Source of the DNA: DATBGO01 sp036558005
GTDB taxonomy: Bacteria; Actinomycetota; Actinomycetes; Streptosporangiales; Streptosporangiaceae
Length of the DNA stretch: 9,741 nt
Assembly: GCA_036558005.1 (NCBI GenBank)
Contig: DATBGO010000176.1
Span: 1-9,741, forward strand
Direction: 5' to 3'
In this document: piece after piece, positions 1-6,693 of the stretch
Layout: every line of letters begins with the position of its first letter
Position numbering within the stretch: the stretch's first letter is position 1
The notes under the pieces: generated by a model
The model's database searches: none
Seen by the model: the letters and a program-made list of their open reading frames with translations, nothing else
What the model was told of the DNA's origin: nothing
Program-made: the position numbers and the translations under genes

Positions 1-522
1 GATCAGGCCGATGAAGTCCGGCAGGCCGCCGAACGGCTGGGCCGGGTTGCAGGACCGCTTGAGGCCCAGCACGGCGTCAGCCGCGGTGACCGGGGTCGCC
101 GGGCTGGTGTCCCACATCGCGCCGGTGCGCAGCGTGACCGCATAGGTCTTGCCGCCATTGCTGACCACCGGGGCCGCGGTGGCCAGGTCGGGCATCGGCG
201 TGGTGGTCTTGCCAGGGACGGCCGGGTAGGCGTACAGGCCGCGCACCCACTGCCGCTGGCCGAGGTAGCCGATGGTGTAGTAGCTGATGTTGTAGTCCAT
301 GTAGTCGACGTCGCCGACGCCGAGCAAGTTGAGTGTCCCGCCTGACTTCGGCGTGCCGGCCGCGTTGATGCCCTGCACTCCGCTGGTCAGGCTGGTGCTG
401 CCTGACGAGCCCGTGCCCGAGCCGGTCGAAGACCCCGTCGAACTGCTTCCGCAGGCGGTTGCGACAAGCGCTAGCGCTGCCAGGCCGCTGAGGGCCATGA
501 AGCTTCGCTTGGGTGTCCGCAT
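1..522 (-). CDS. ABC importer substrate-binding lipoprotein (SBP family 5), N-terminal part
   Basis: Only the first 174 codons are present; the gene runs off the left edge. The reading begins MRTPKRSFMALSGLAALALV and reaches Cys24 in an ATAC lipobox, so this is a secreted lipoprotein anchored on the outer face of the membrane. A Ser/Gly/Thr-rich linker (residues 25-48) follows. The mature domain opens with GGTLNLLGVGDVDYMDYN (61-78) and YYTIGY (81-86), the usual start of family 5 solute-binding proteins, which capture oligopeptides, nickel, glycosides or similar ligands for an ABC permease. TPMPDLA (108-114), an immunoglobulin-like GGKTYAVTLRTGAMW stretch (123-137) and VTAADAVLGLKR (145-156) fit the family. 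The ATG at 522 is preceded by AGGAGG (532-537) at 9 nt. The ligand cannot be deduced; permease and ATPase genes would be expected to the left of the window. Confidence 0.9.
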   Translation of the reverse strand, partial: MRTPKRSFMALSGLAALALVATACGSSSTGSSTGSGTGSSGSTSLTSGVQGINAAGTPKSGGTLNLLGVGDVDYMDYNISYYTIGYLGQRQWVRGLYAYPAVPGKTTTPMPDLATAAPVVSNGGKTYAVTLRTGAMWDTSPATPVTAADAVLGLKRSCNPAQPFGGLPDFIGLI

Positions 523-813
523 TGACACTCTCCTCCTCCCTATCCTTCCGCTGTTTCTAGATCGCGGATCCAGTTACCGGAGGCAAGGCCGCCCCGCGGC
601 GCGACGACACGCCGTATCGGCGAGCCGTCGCGTCATATTAGGAGCATCGGCGCCAAACAGGGAACGGGAACGGGAGCGGACCAGACGAATCGTGATCCGA
701 CAGTGACCTCGTGCTTATCAGACCGCTACTTCCCGTCCTGACACGGGCGGATTACCAGGTGAGGCCGGGCATTCCGGCACGTTCAGGACAGCCGGTCAGG
801 TCACCGCGCGTGG
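523..813. other. Intergenic region between fabI and the substrate-binding protein gene
   Basis: This 291-bp stretch separates two minus-strand genes. It contains the ribosome-binding site and TAATAT element of the downstream gene. Near the fabI end there are two weak inverted repeats, CCCGT/ACGGG (about 732-746) and GCCGG/CCGGC (764-778). Neither has a T tract on the minus strand, so I see no convincing intrinsic terminator for fabI. Open frames across it look like the antisense or out-of-frame shadows common in GC-rich DNA. I see no gene here. Confidence 0.6.
635..640 (-). promoter_or_regulatory. Candidate -10 element for the substrate-binding protein gene
   Basis: On the minus strand 640-635 reads TAATAT, a near-consensus -10 hexamer in an otherwise GC-rich region, about 112 bp before the ATG. 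No good -35 is visible at 16-18 bp (TCCCTG or CCCTGT). A start near 628 would give a leader of about 105 nt. Just upstream on that strand, 660-677 holds three tandem 6-bp units of the form GGGARC (read on the plus strand), a possible activator or repressor site. Inference from sequence only. Confidence 0.4.
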
Positions 814-1578
814 TCAGCCGCCCATGGCGTGCACGCCGCCGTCGGCGTGCACGATCTCCCCGGTGGTCGCGGGGAACCAGTCCGACAGCAGCGCGACGCA
901 GCCGCGCGCGGCCGGCTCGGGGTCGGACAGCTCCCAGCCCAGCGGGGCCCGCTGCGGCCACAGCGTCTCGAAGTCGCTGAACCCGGGGATGCTCTTGGCC
1001 GCCATCGTCCGCACCGGCCCGGCCGCCAGCAGGTTCACCCGGATGCCTCGCGGGCCGAGGTCACGGGCCAGATAACGGGCGCAGGACTCCAGCCCGGCCT
1101 TGGCCACGCCCATCCAGTCATAGGCGGGCCAGGCCCTGCTGGCGTCGAAGTCCAGCCCCACGATCGCGCCGCCGTGGCCCATCAGCGGCAGCGCCGCCAC
1201 CGCCAGCGACTTCAGCGAGTACGTCGACACGTGCAGCGCGGCGGACACGTCTTCCCACGGGGTGTGCAGGAAGTTGCCGCCCAGCGCCGACTGCGGCGCG
1301 TTGGCGATGCTGTGCACCACGCCGTCCAGCCCGGGGACGTGCTCGGCTACCCGGCCGGCCAGGCCGGCCAGCTGGCCGGGGTCGGTGACGTCGAGCTCGA
1401 TCACCGGCGGCGGTTCGGGCAGCCGCCTGGCCACCCGCTCCACCAGGCTGAGCCGCCCGAACCCGGTCAGCAGCACGGTCGCGCCCTGCTGCTGGGCGAG
1501 CCGCGCCACGTGGAAGGCGATCGAGGAGTCGGTGAGCACCCCGGTCACCAGGATCCGCTTGCCGTCGAGGATTCCCAT
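814..1578 (-). CDS. fabI: Enoyl-[acyl-carrier-protein] reductase, InhA-like
   Basis: Catalyses the last, NADH-dependent step of each fatty-acid elongation cycle (trans-2-enoyl-ACP to acyl-ACP) in the cytosol. The 254-residue protein opens MGILDGKRILVTGVLTDSSIA, the InhA-type nucleotide-binding start with the divergent glycine motif of enoyl reductases. HSI (89-91), LDFDASRAWPAY (142-153) and the catalytic pair Tyr153 and Lys160 (Tyr-x6-Lys) follow, with AAGPVRT (185-191) and the C-terminal LLSDWFPATTGEIVHADGG (230-248). Recalled alignment to mycobacterial InhA (269 residues) places F144 at Phe149 and Y153 at Tyr158. The substrate loop between RT and QRAP is about 10 residues shorter, and the InhA GFM motif after Ser-Ile is ANA. 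The ATG at 1578 has a purine-rich GAAGGGAAG site. It lies 33 bp after fabG, the mabA-inhA order of mycobacteria. Confidence 0.95.
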   Translation of the reverse strand: MGILDGKRILVTGVLTDSSIAFHVARLAQQQGATVLLTGFGRLSLVERVARRLPEPPPVIELDVTDPGQLAGLAGRVAEHVPGLDGVVHSIANAPQSALGGNFLHTPWEDVSAALHVSTYSLKSLAVAALPLMGHGGAIVGLDFDASRAWPAYDWMGVAKAGLESCARYLARDLGPRGIRVNLLAAGPVRTMAAKSIPGFSDFETLWPQRAPLGWELSDPEPAARGCVALLSDWFPATTGEIVHADGGVHAMGG

Positions 1579-1611
1579 CGTGCTTCCCTTCGCCGGTGAT
1601 GAGCCGATGTG

Positions 1612-2316
1612 TCAGTGCCCCATGCCCAGGCCGCCGTCGACCGGGATGACCGCGCCCGTGATGTAGGCGGCGTCGGCGGAGGCCAGGAACGCCACCGCCG
1701 CGGCGACCTCGCCGGCGGTGGCGATCCGGCGCAGCGGGATGCCGTCCAGGATCGCCTGCTGCCTGGCCTCGGGCAGCGCCGCGGTCATGTCGGTGGCCAC
1801 GAACCCGGGCGCGACGACGTTGACCGTGATGCCGCGCGAGCCCAGCTCCCTGGCCAGCGAGCGGGCCAGGCCGATCAGGCCCGCCTTGGACGCCGCGTAG
1901 TTCGCCTGCCCGGCCGAGCCGAGCAGGCCGACCACCGAGGAGATGAAGATGATCCGGCCGGACCGCTTCCTGATCATGGCGCGGGAAGCCCGCTTGGCGA
2001 CCCGGTAGGCGCCGGCCAGGTTGGTGTCGATCACGTCGGCGAAGTGCTCCTCGCTCATCAGCGTGAGCAGCTGGTCGCGGTTGACCCCGGCGTTGGCGAC
2101 CAGCACCTCGACCGGCCCGTGCGCGGCCTCGGCCGCGCTGAACGCGGCCTCCACCGAGGCCAGGTCGCGCACGTCGCACTGGGCGACGGTCAGCCCGTCG
2201 ACGTCCTGCCCGGACCTGGAGGTGATGGTCACCGCGTCGCCGCCGGAGGCGAGCCTGCGGGCGATCGCCAGGCCGATGCCCCGGTTGCCGCCGGTTACCA
2301 GAACGGATCGGGCCAT
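1612..2316 (-). CDS. fabG: 3-oxoacyl-[acyl-carrier-protein] reductase, MabA/FabG1-like
   Basis: Short-chain dehydrogenase that reduces 3-oxoacyl-ACP with NADPH in the fatty-acid elongation cycle. With the ATG at 2316 it has 234 residues. TGGNRGIG (8-15) binds the cofactor, NAG (75-77) is the conserved strand-4 motif, and the catalytic residues are Ser127, Tyr140 and Lys144 in the YAASK motif. The ending GAVIPVDGGLGMGH is almost that of mycobacterial MabA (recalled). A GTG at 2328 would add four residues (MAAS), but it lies inside the GAGGTGG ribosome-binding sequence (2325-2331), which is 8 nt from the ATG, so I prefer the ATG. It is the first gene of an operon with fabI and is divergent from tldD. 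Paralogues are common, but the fabI linkage favours the fatty-acid synthesis role over a catabolic one. Confidence 0.93.
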   Translation of the reverse strand: MARSVLVTGGNRGIGLAIARRLASGGDAVTITSRSGQDVDGLTVAQCDVRDLASVEAAFSAAEAAHGPVEVLVANAGVNRDQLLTLMSEEHFADVIDTNLAGAYRVAKRASRAMIRKRSGRIIFISSVVGLLGSAGQANYAASKAGLIGLARSLARELGSRGITVNVVAPGFVATDMTAALPEARQQAILDGIPLRRIATAGEVAAAVAFLASADAAYITGAVIPVDGGLGMGH

Positions 2317-2396
2317 GCTCGCGGCCACCTCGCAGTCCGTGCTCGGGGACCGCTCGCTGCCTGCTGCACGGCCGGTCCGGTGCTGGCGAGCGTACC

Positions 2397-2413
2397 GGGC
2401 AGGGGGGCTGCCC
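2397..2413. repeat. Inverted repeat in the fabG/tldD divergent intergenic region
   Basis: GGGCAG (2397-2402) and CTGCCC (2408-2413) form a 6-bp perfect inverted repeat around a G5 spacer. It lies between the divergent starts and just upstream of the candidate tldD -10. It could be an operator shared by both genes, or chance in a G/C-run-rich segment. Confidence 0.35.
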
Positions 2414-2425
2414 CGGGGGGTGGGA

Positions 2426-2431
2426 TAGGTT
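2426..2431 (+). promoter_or_regulatory. Candidate leaderless -10 element for tldD
   Basis: TAGGTT at 2426-2431 matches the actinobacterial TANNNT -10 and ends 7 nt before the GTG at 2439, the distance expected when transcription starts on the start codon. There is no recognisable -35 (2403-2408 is GGGGGC). The alternative is a normal leader with AGG at 2427-2429 acting as a weak ribosome-binding site. Confidence 0.35.
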
Positions 2432-2438
2432 GCCAGCC

Positions 2439-3947
2439 GTGGACCATAACGTCGCGCGGATCGACCCGGAATTCACCGCATACCCGCTGCGGGAGCTGGC
2501 CGGCGCCGCCCTGCAGCGGGCCCGCGACCTGGGCGCCGAGCACGCCGATTTCCGCGCCGAGCTGATCAGGGACCAGCAGATCGCGCTGTCCGACGGGCAG
2601 CTGGAAACGATCTTCGACGGCGCCGAGACCGGCCTGGCCGTACGGGTCGTGGTCGACGGGACGTGGGGCTTCGCGGCGGCGGCGGACATGTCGGCCGCCG
2701 CCGCGGCCGCGGCCGCCGCCGACGCCGTCGAGCTGGCCAGGGTGGCGGCGGCGGTCAGCACCGAGCGGATCGAGCTGGCCGCCGAGCCCGGCTACGGCGA
2801 GGTCAGCTGGGCTTCGGCCTACCAGCTCGACCCGTTCAGCGTCGCCCCCGCGGAGAAGATCGAGCTGCTGGCCAGCTGGAGCGGGCAGCTGCTGGCCGAC
2901 CCGGGAGTCGACCATGTCGACGCCACCTTGCTGCAGGCCAGGGAGTGCAAGTTCTACTGTGACGGCGCCACCACCGCGATCCAGCAGCGGGTCCGGGTGC
3001 ACCCGGAGGTGACCGCGGTGTCGGTCCGCCCGGACGGCAGCTTCGAGACCATGCGCACCCTCGGCCCGCCCGCCGGGCGCGGTTATGAGTACCTGACCGG
3101 GACCGGCTGGGACTTCGCCGCCGAGCTGGCCGAGATGCCCGAGCTGCTGGCCGCCAAGCAGGCCGCGCCCTCGGTCCGGCCCGGGAAGTATGACCTGGTG
3201 ATCGACCCGTCCAACCTGTTCCTGACCATCCACGAGTCGATCGGGCACGCGACCGAGCTGGACCGGGCGCTCGGCTACGAGGCCGCCTACGCGGGCACCT
3301 CGTTCGCTACCCCGGACCAGCTGGGCAGCCTGCGCTACGGCTCGCCGGTGATGCACGTCACCGCCGACCGGACCGCCGAGCACGGGCTGGCCACGATCGG
3401 CTACGACGACGAGGGGGTGCGGGCCCAGTCCTGGGACCTGATCACCGGCGGCGTGCTGACCGGGTACCAGCTGGACCGGCGGATGGCCCGGCAGGCCGGG
3501 CTGGCCCGCTCGAACGGCTGCGCGTTCGCCGACTCGCCCCTGACCATGCCGATCCAGCGGATGGCGAACGTGTCGCTGCAGCCCGCCGCCGCCGGGCCCT
3601 CCACCCAGGAGCTGATCAGCGGCGTCGAGCACGGCATCTACATCGTCGGCGACAAGAGCTGGTCGATCGACATGCAGCGGTACAACTTCCAGTTCACCGG
3701 CCAGCGGTTCTTCCGGATCGAGCACGGGCGGCTGGCCGGCCAGCTGCGCGATGTCGCCTACCAGGCCACCACGACCGAGTTCTGGAACAGCATGGAGGCG
3801 GTCGGCGGGCCGCAGACCTATGTCCTGCACGGCGCGTTCAACTGCGGCAAGGGCCAGCCGGGCCAGATCGCCCCGGTCGGCCACGGCTGCCCGTCGGTGC
3901 TGATGCGCGGCGTGCGGATACTCAACACGGTGGAAGAGGGATCATGA
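2439..3947 (+). CDS. tldD: TldD family zinc metallopeptidase, catalytic subunit
   Basis: TldD and TldE/PmbA form a heteromeric cytosolic protease that, in E. coli, trims the microcin B17 leader and degrades the CcdA antitoxin. Only TldD carries the metal site. From the GTG at 2439 the protein has 502 residues. HESIGH (265-270) is the HExxxH motif with His265, Glu266 and His270, and Cys469 in NCGKGQPGQ is the likely third metal ligand, as in E. coli TldD. Other family landmarks are ADFR (36-39), ETGLAVRV (63-70), TIGYDDEGV (319-327) and the C-terminal end. Residues 85-94 are an alanine run (GCN codons). A TTG at 2430 would add three residues; the GTG is chosen because the N-terminus VDHNVARIDPEF fits related proteins. 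The stop overlaps the next start (ATGA). Its natural substrate is unknown, and no precursor peptide gene is visible nearby. Confidence 0.92.
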   Translation: MDHNVARIDPEFTAYPLRELAGAALQRARDLGAEHADFRAELIRDQQIALSDGQLETIFDGAETGLAVRVVVDGTWGFAAAADMSAAAAAAAAADAVELARVAAAVSTERIELAAEPGYGEVSWASAYQLDPFSVAPAEKIELLASWSGQLLADPGVDHVDATLLQARECKFYCDGATTAIQQRVRVHPEVTAVSVRPDGSFETMRTLGPPAGRGYEYLTGTGWDFAAELAEMPELLAAKQAAPSVRPGKYDLVIDPSNLFLTIHESIGHATELDRALGYEAAYAGTSFATPDQLGSLRYGSPVMHVTADRTAEHGLATIGYDDEGVRAQSWDLITGGVLTGYQLDRRMARQAGLARSNGCAFADSPLTMPIQRMANVSLQPAAAGPSTQELISGVEHGIYIVGDKSWSIDMQRYNFQFTGQRFFRIEHGRLAGQLRDVAYQATTTEFWNSMEAVGGPQTYVLHGAFNCGKGQPGQIAPVGHGCPSVLMRGVRILNTVEEGS

Positions 3948-5350
3948 CCCGGCCAGGCCCGCAAGAGGACGTGGAACGGGCGCTGCAGGCTGCCCGCGGC
4001 GGTGACTGCGTGGTCATCGCCGAGGAAAGCTCGGCGGCGAACCTGCGCTGGGCCGGCAACACGCTCACCACCAACGGGGTCAGCCGGGCCAGGCGGCTGA
4101 CGGTGATCGCGCTGCGCGGCGGGCCCGGGGGCACCAGCACCGGCATCGTGTCCAGGACCGGGGTGCCCTCCGGTGAGATCCCCGCGCTGGTCGCCGAGGC
4201 CGAGCGGGCCGCGACGTCGGCGCCGCCGGCCCCGGACGCGCAGCCGCTGGCTGGCGCGGGCCAGGCCGGCCCGCGGGCCGCGGGGCCCGGCTGGGACGAC
4301 CCGGCCGCCAGCACCGGCCCGGCCGTGTTCAGCGCGTTCGCCAGCGAGCTTGGGGACGCTTTCGATGCGGCCGGCGCCGCCGGGCGCAGGCTGTACGGCT
4401 TCGCCGAGCACTCGATGACGTCGGTGTTCCTGGGCAACTCGGCCGGGCTGCGGCTGCGGCACGACCAGCCGTCAGGGAAGGCGGAGCTGAACGCCAAGTC
4501 GGCCGACCTGTCCAGGTCCGCCTGGGCCGGGGCGGCCACCCGCGACTTCGCCGACGTCGCGGTGGCGGACCTGCACGCCCGGCTGGCCACCGAGCTTGAC
4601 TGGGCGGCCAGGAAAGTGGCGCTGCCGCCCGGGCGGTACGAGACGCTGCTGTCCCCTTCGGCGGTCGCTGACCTGTATATCTTCCTGTACTGGGCGGCCG
4701 GGGCGAAGGACGCGCTCGACGGCAGGACGGTGTTCAGCAGGCCCGGCGGCGGCACCAGGGTCGGCGAGCAGCTGACCAGCGTGCCGCTGACGCTGCGCGG
4801 CGATCCCGGCGCGGCCGGGCTGCAGTGCGCGCCGTTCATGATCGCGCATTCATCCGACCGCGAGATGTCGGTGTTCGACAACGGCCTCGCGCTGCACCCG
4901 ACCGAGTGGATCTCCGGCGGGAGGCTGTCCGCTCTGGTCCAGACCCGGTACTCGGCGGGCCTGTCCGGCCTGGCGGTGACCCCGGCGGTGGACAACCTGA
5001 TCATGGAGGTGCCGGGCGGCTCGCAGTCGGTGGCCGGCCTGGTGGCGGGCACCAGGCGCGGGCTGCTGGTGTCGTGCCTCTGGTACATCCGCGAGGTCGA
5101 CCCGCAGACCCTGCTGCTGACCGGCCTGACCAGGGACGGCGTCTACCTGGTGGAGAACGGCGAGGTCACCGGCGCGGTACACAACTTCAGGTTCAATGAG
5201 AGCCCGGTGAAGATGCTGGCCAGGATCACCGGGGCGGGCGCATCCGTCCCGGCCCTGCCGCGCGAATGCAGCGACGACTTCGTCCGGGCCGCGATGCCGC
5301 CGCTGCGGATCGACGGGTTCAACATGTCCTCGGTCAGCCAGGCCAGCTGA
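3944..5350 (+). CDS. pmbA: TldE/PmbA family protein, non-catalytic partner of TldD
   Basis: This is the second subunit of the TldD/TldE protease. It has 468 residues and begins with an ATG that overlaps the tldD stop by 4 nt, which implies translational coupling. GAAGAGGG just before it is the ribosome-binding site. The fold is the same as TldD: an N-terminal domain (about 1-90), a Pro/Ala/Gly-rich low-complexity insert (about 88-125), and a C-terminal domain with YETLLSPSAVADLYIFLYW (232-250). That segment occupies the place of the TldD metal motif but has no HExxxH. LVSCLWYIREVDPQTLLLTGLTRDG (375-399) and ENGEVTGAVHNFRFNESP (404-421) are typical C-terminal PmbA signatures. Loss of the metal ligands is normal for the family and not a sign of decay. 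The gene ends 5 bp before the end of the convergent dodecin gene, leaving no room for a terminator between them. Confidence 0.9.
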   Translation: MTRPGPQEDVERALQAARGGDCVVIAEESSAANLRWAGNTLTTNGVSRARRLTVIALRGGPGGTSTGIVSRTGVPSGEIPALVAEAERAATSAPPAPDAQPLAGAGQAGPRAAGPGWDDPAASTGPAVFSAFASELGDAFDAAGAAGRRLYGFAEHSMTSVFLGNSAGLRLRHDQPSGKAELNAKSADLSRSAWAGAATRDFADVAVADLHARLATELDWAARKVALPPGRYETLLSPSAVADLYIFLYWAAGAKDALDGRTVFSRPGGGTRVGEQLTSVPLTLRGDPGAAGLQCAPFMIAHSSDREMSVFDNGLALHPTEWISGGRLSALVQTRYSAGLSGLAVTPAVDNLIMEVPGGSQSVAGLVAGTRRGLLVSCLWYIREVDPQTLLLTGLTRDGVYLVENGEVTGAVHNFRFNESPVKMLARITGAGASVPALPRECSDDFVRAAMPPLRIDGFNMSSVSQAS

Positions 5351-5355
5351 CCTGG

Positions 5356-5568
5356 TCAGGCGTCCTCCAGCCGGAACCCGACCTTCAGCCCGACCTGGAA
5401 GTGGGCCACGTCGCCGTCCACGATCTGGCCCCGGATCTCGGTCACCTCGAACCAGTCCAGGTGCCGCAGCGTCTGCGCGGCCCGGCTCAGGGCGCCCCTG
5501 ATGGCCGGCTCGATGCCCGCGGGTGAGGTGCCGACGATCTCGGTCACCCGGTAAGTACGGTCACTCAT
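5356..5568 (-). CDS. Dodecin, flavin-binding storage protein
   Basis: A 70-residue protein whose length and sequence fit the actinobacterial dodecin family: MSDRTYRVTEIVGTSP at the start, RAAQTLRHLDWFEVTEIRG (30-48), and VAHFQVGLKVGFRLEDA at the end. Trp39 is the conserved residue that stacks on the flavin. Dodecins assemble into hollow 12-mers that bind FMN, riboflavin or related flavins and are thought to buffer free flavin and protect it from light. An in-frame ATG at 5589 exists, but the start at 5568 has GGAGGT just upstream and matches the family N-terminus. It is divergent from a flavin-dependent oxidase 23 bp away, so a functional link through FMN is plausible but not shown. The minus-strand promoter must lie within or next to the first codons of the oxidase gene. 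Confidence 0.95.
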   Translation of the reverse strand: MSDRTYRVTEIVGTSPAGIEPAIRGALSRAAQTLRHLDWFEVTEIRGQIVDGDVAHFQVGLKVGFRLEDA

Positions 5569-5591
5569 CGCTACCTCCATACTGGACAATC

Positions 5592-6662
5592 GTGATTCCT
5601 GACCACGTAACGCTGCACCGGCGTGCCCGGCAGCTGCTGCCCTCCGCTGTCTACGACTACTACGCCGGGGGTGCCGGGCGCGAGCGGACCCTGCGGGCCA
5701 ACGAGCGGGCCTGGCGGCAGGTCTGGCTGGCGCCCCGGGTGCTGACCGGGGCGCGCCCCGCCGACACCAGCACCAGGCTGCTGGGCACCCCGGTGGCCAC
5801 CCCGGTCTGCGTGGCGCCGACCGGGTTCCAGCGGCTGGCGCATCCGGACGGGGAGCTGGCGACCGCGGCCGGGGCGGCCAGGGCCGGGGCGCTGTTCGTG
5901 CTGTCCACCCGCAGCAGCAGCCGGATCGAGGCGGTCGCCGAGGCGGTCGCGGCCGGCGGCGGCGCCTGGTGGTTCCAGGTGTACATCATGCGGGACCGGG
6001 AGCTGACCGCCAGCCTGGTCCGCCGCGCCGCGGCGGCCGGAGCGGCCGCGCTGGTGCTGACCGCCGACACCCCGGTGGTGGGCCGCAAGCGCCGCGACAG
6101 CGCCAGCCTGGTCATCCCGGACGCCGACCTGGAGGCGAACACCGGCCCGCTGGCCGACCCGGCGGCGTCCGAGCAGGCCGCCGACCTGACCTTCGCCGAC
6201 ATCGGCTGGCTGAGCGGGCTGTCGGGCGGGCTGCCGGTGGTGGTCAAGGGCGTGCTGCGCGGCGACGACGCGCGGGCCTGCCGGGCGGCCGGCGCGGCCG
6301 CGGTGATCGTGTCCAACCACGGCGGCCGCCAGCTGGACGGCGCGGTCCCCGCGGTGATGGCGCTGCCGCCGGTGCTGGCCGCGCTGCGGGCGTTGGATGA
6401 CGGCGCGCCCGCCTACCTCGACGGCGGGATCAGGACCGGGGACCAGGTGCTGGCGGCGCTGGCGCTCGGGGCCGGCGCGGTGTTCCTGGGCCGGCCGGCC
6501 CTCTGGGCGCTGGCGTGTGGCGGCGCCGCGGCCGTCACGGCCCTGCTGACCGGGCTGACCGCCGATCTGGCGCACTCGATGACGCTGGCCGGCGCGGCCT
6601 CGCTGGCGGACGTCAGCGGGCTCGCCAGGACCAGCTGGGGGCCCGGCCAGGGCCAGGGGTGA
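5592..6662 (+). CDS. FMN-dependent alpha-hydroxy-acid oxidase/dehydrogenase
   Basis: Member of the glycolate oxidase / lactate oxidase / hydroxymandelate oxidase family, which oxidises a 2-hydroxy acid to the 2-oxo acid on FMN in a TIM barrel. The 356-residue protein has the complete active-site set: Tyr24 (YDYYAGG), APTGFQRLAHPDGE (75-88), Tyr131 (FQVYIMRD), TADTP (157-161), Arg165, Lys219, and His243 and Arg246 in SNHGGRQLDG (241-250). DGGIRTGDQV (277-286) and FLGRP (298-302) are the phosphate-binding end. The substrate is not readable; the YDYYAGGAG start resembles the hydroxymandelate oxidase branch, but no aromatic amino-acid pathway genes are nearby. The GTG at 5592 is the first sensible start. 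It lacks a good ribosome-binding site, so leaderless translation is possible. Frames extending upstream only overlap dodecin in antisense. Confidence 0.9.
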   Translation: MIPDHVTLHRRARQLLPSAVYDYYAGGAGRERTLRANERAWRQVWLAPRVLTGARPADTSTRLLGTPVATPVCVAPTGFQRLAHPDGELATAAGAARAGALFVLSTRSSSRIEAVAEAVAAGGGAWWFQVYIMRDRELTASLVRRAAAAGAAALVLTADTPVVGRKRRDSASLVIPDADLEANTGPLADPAASEQAADLTFADIGWLSGLSGGLPVVVKGVLRGDDARACRAAGAAAVIVSNHGGRQLDGAVPAVMALPPVLAALRALDDGAPAYLDGGIRTGDQVLAALALGAGAVFLGRPALWALACGGAAAVTALLTGLTADLAHSMTLAGAASLADVSGLARTSWGPGQGQG

Positions 6663-6687
6663 CGCCGCCGCCTGGCGCGCATACCGT
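6659..6687 (+). promoter_or_regulatory. Leaderless promoter of the DUF3099 gene
   Basis: GTGACG (6659-6664, four of six matches to TTGACA), a 17-bp spacer, and TACCGT (6682-6687, TANNNT type). Six bases then lead to the GTG start at 6694, so the predicted first transcribed base is the first base of the start codon. The TGA stop of the oxidase gene (6660-6662) lies within the -35. Confidence 0.6.
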
Positions 6688-6693
6688 AGAAAG

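Noticed and set aside
732..778. Two short inverted repeats downstream of fabI as a terminator
   Set aside because: Stems of only 5 bp without a T tract on the minus strand; too weak to call.
1118..2761. 547-codon open frame on the minus strand spanning fabI, fabG and part of tldD
   Set aside because: Arg/Gly/Pro-rich shadow frame overlapping three well-recognised genes; typical of GC-rich DNA.
2295..3884. 529-codon open frame antisense to tldD
   Set aside because: Low-complexity composition with no family resemblance, and the opposite strand encodes an intact TldD.
5523..5591. Longer N-terminus for the hydroxy-acid oxidase starting at 5523
   Set aside because: The added 23 residues are dodecin antisense and do not resemble the family; the conserved region begins right after the GTG at 5592.
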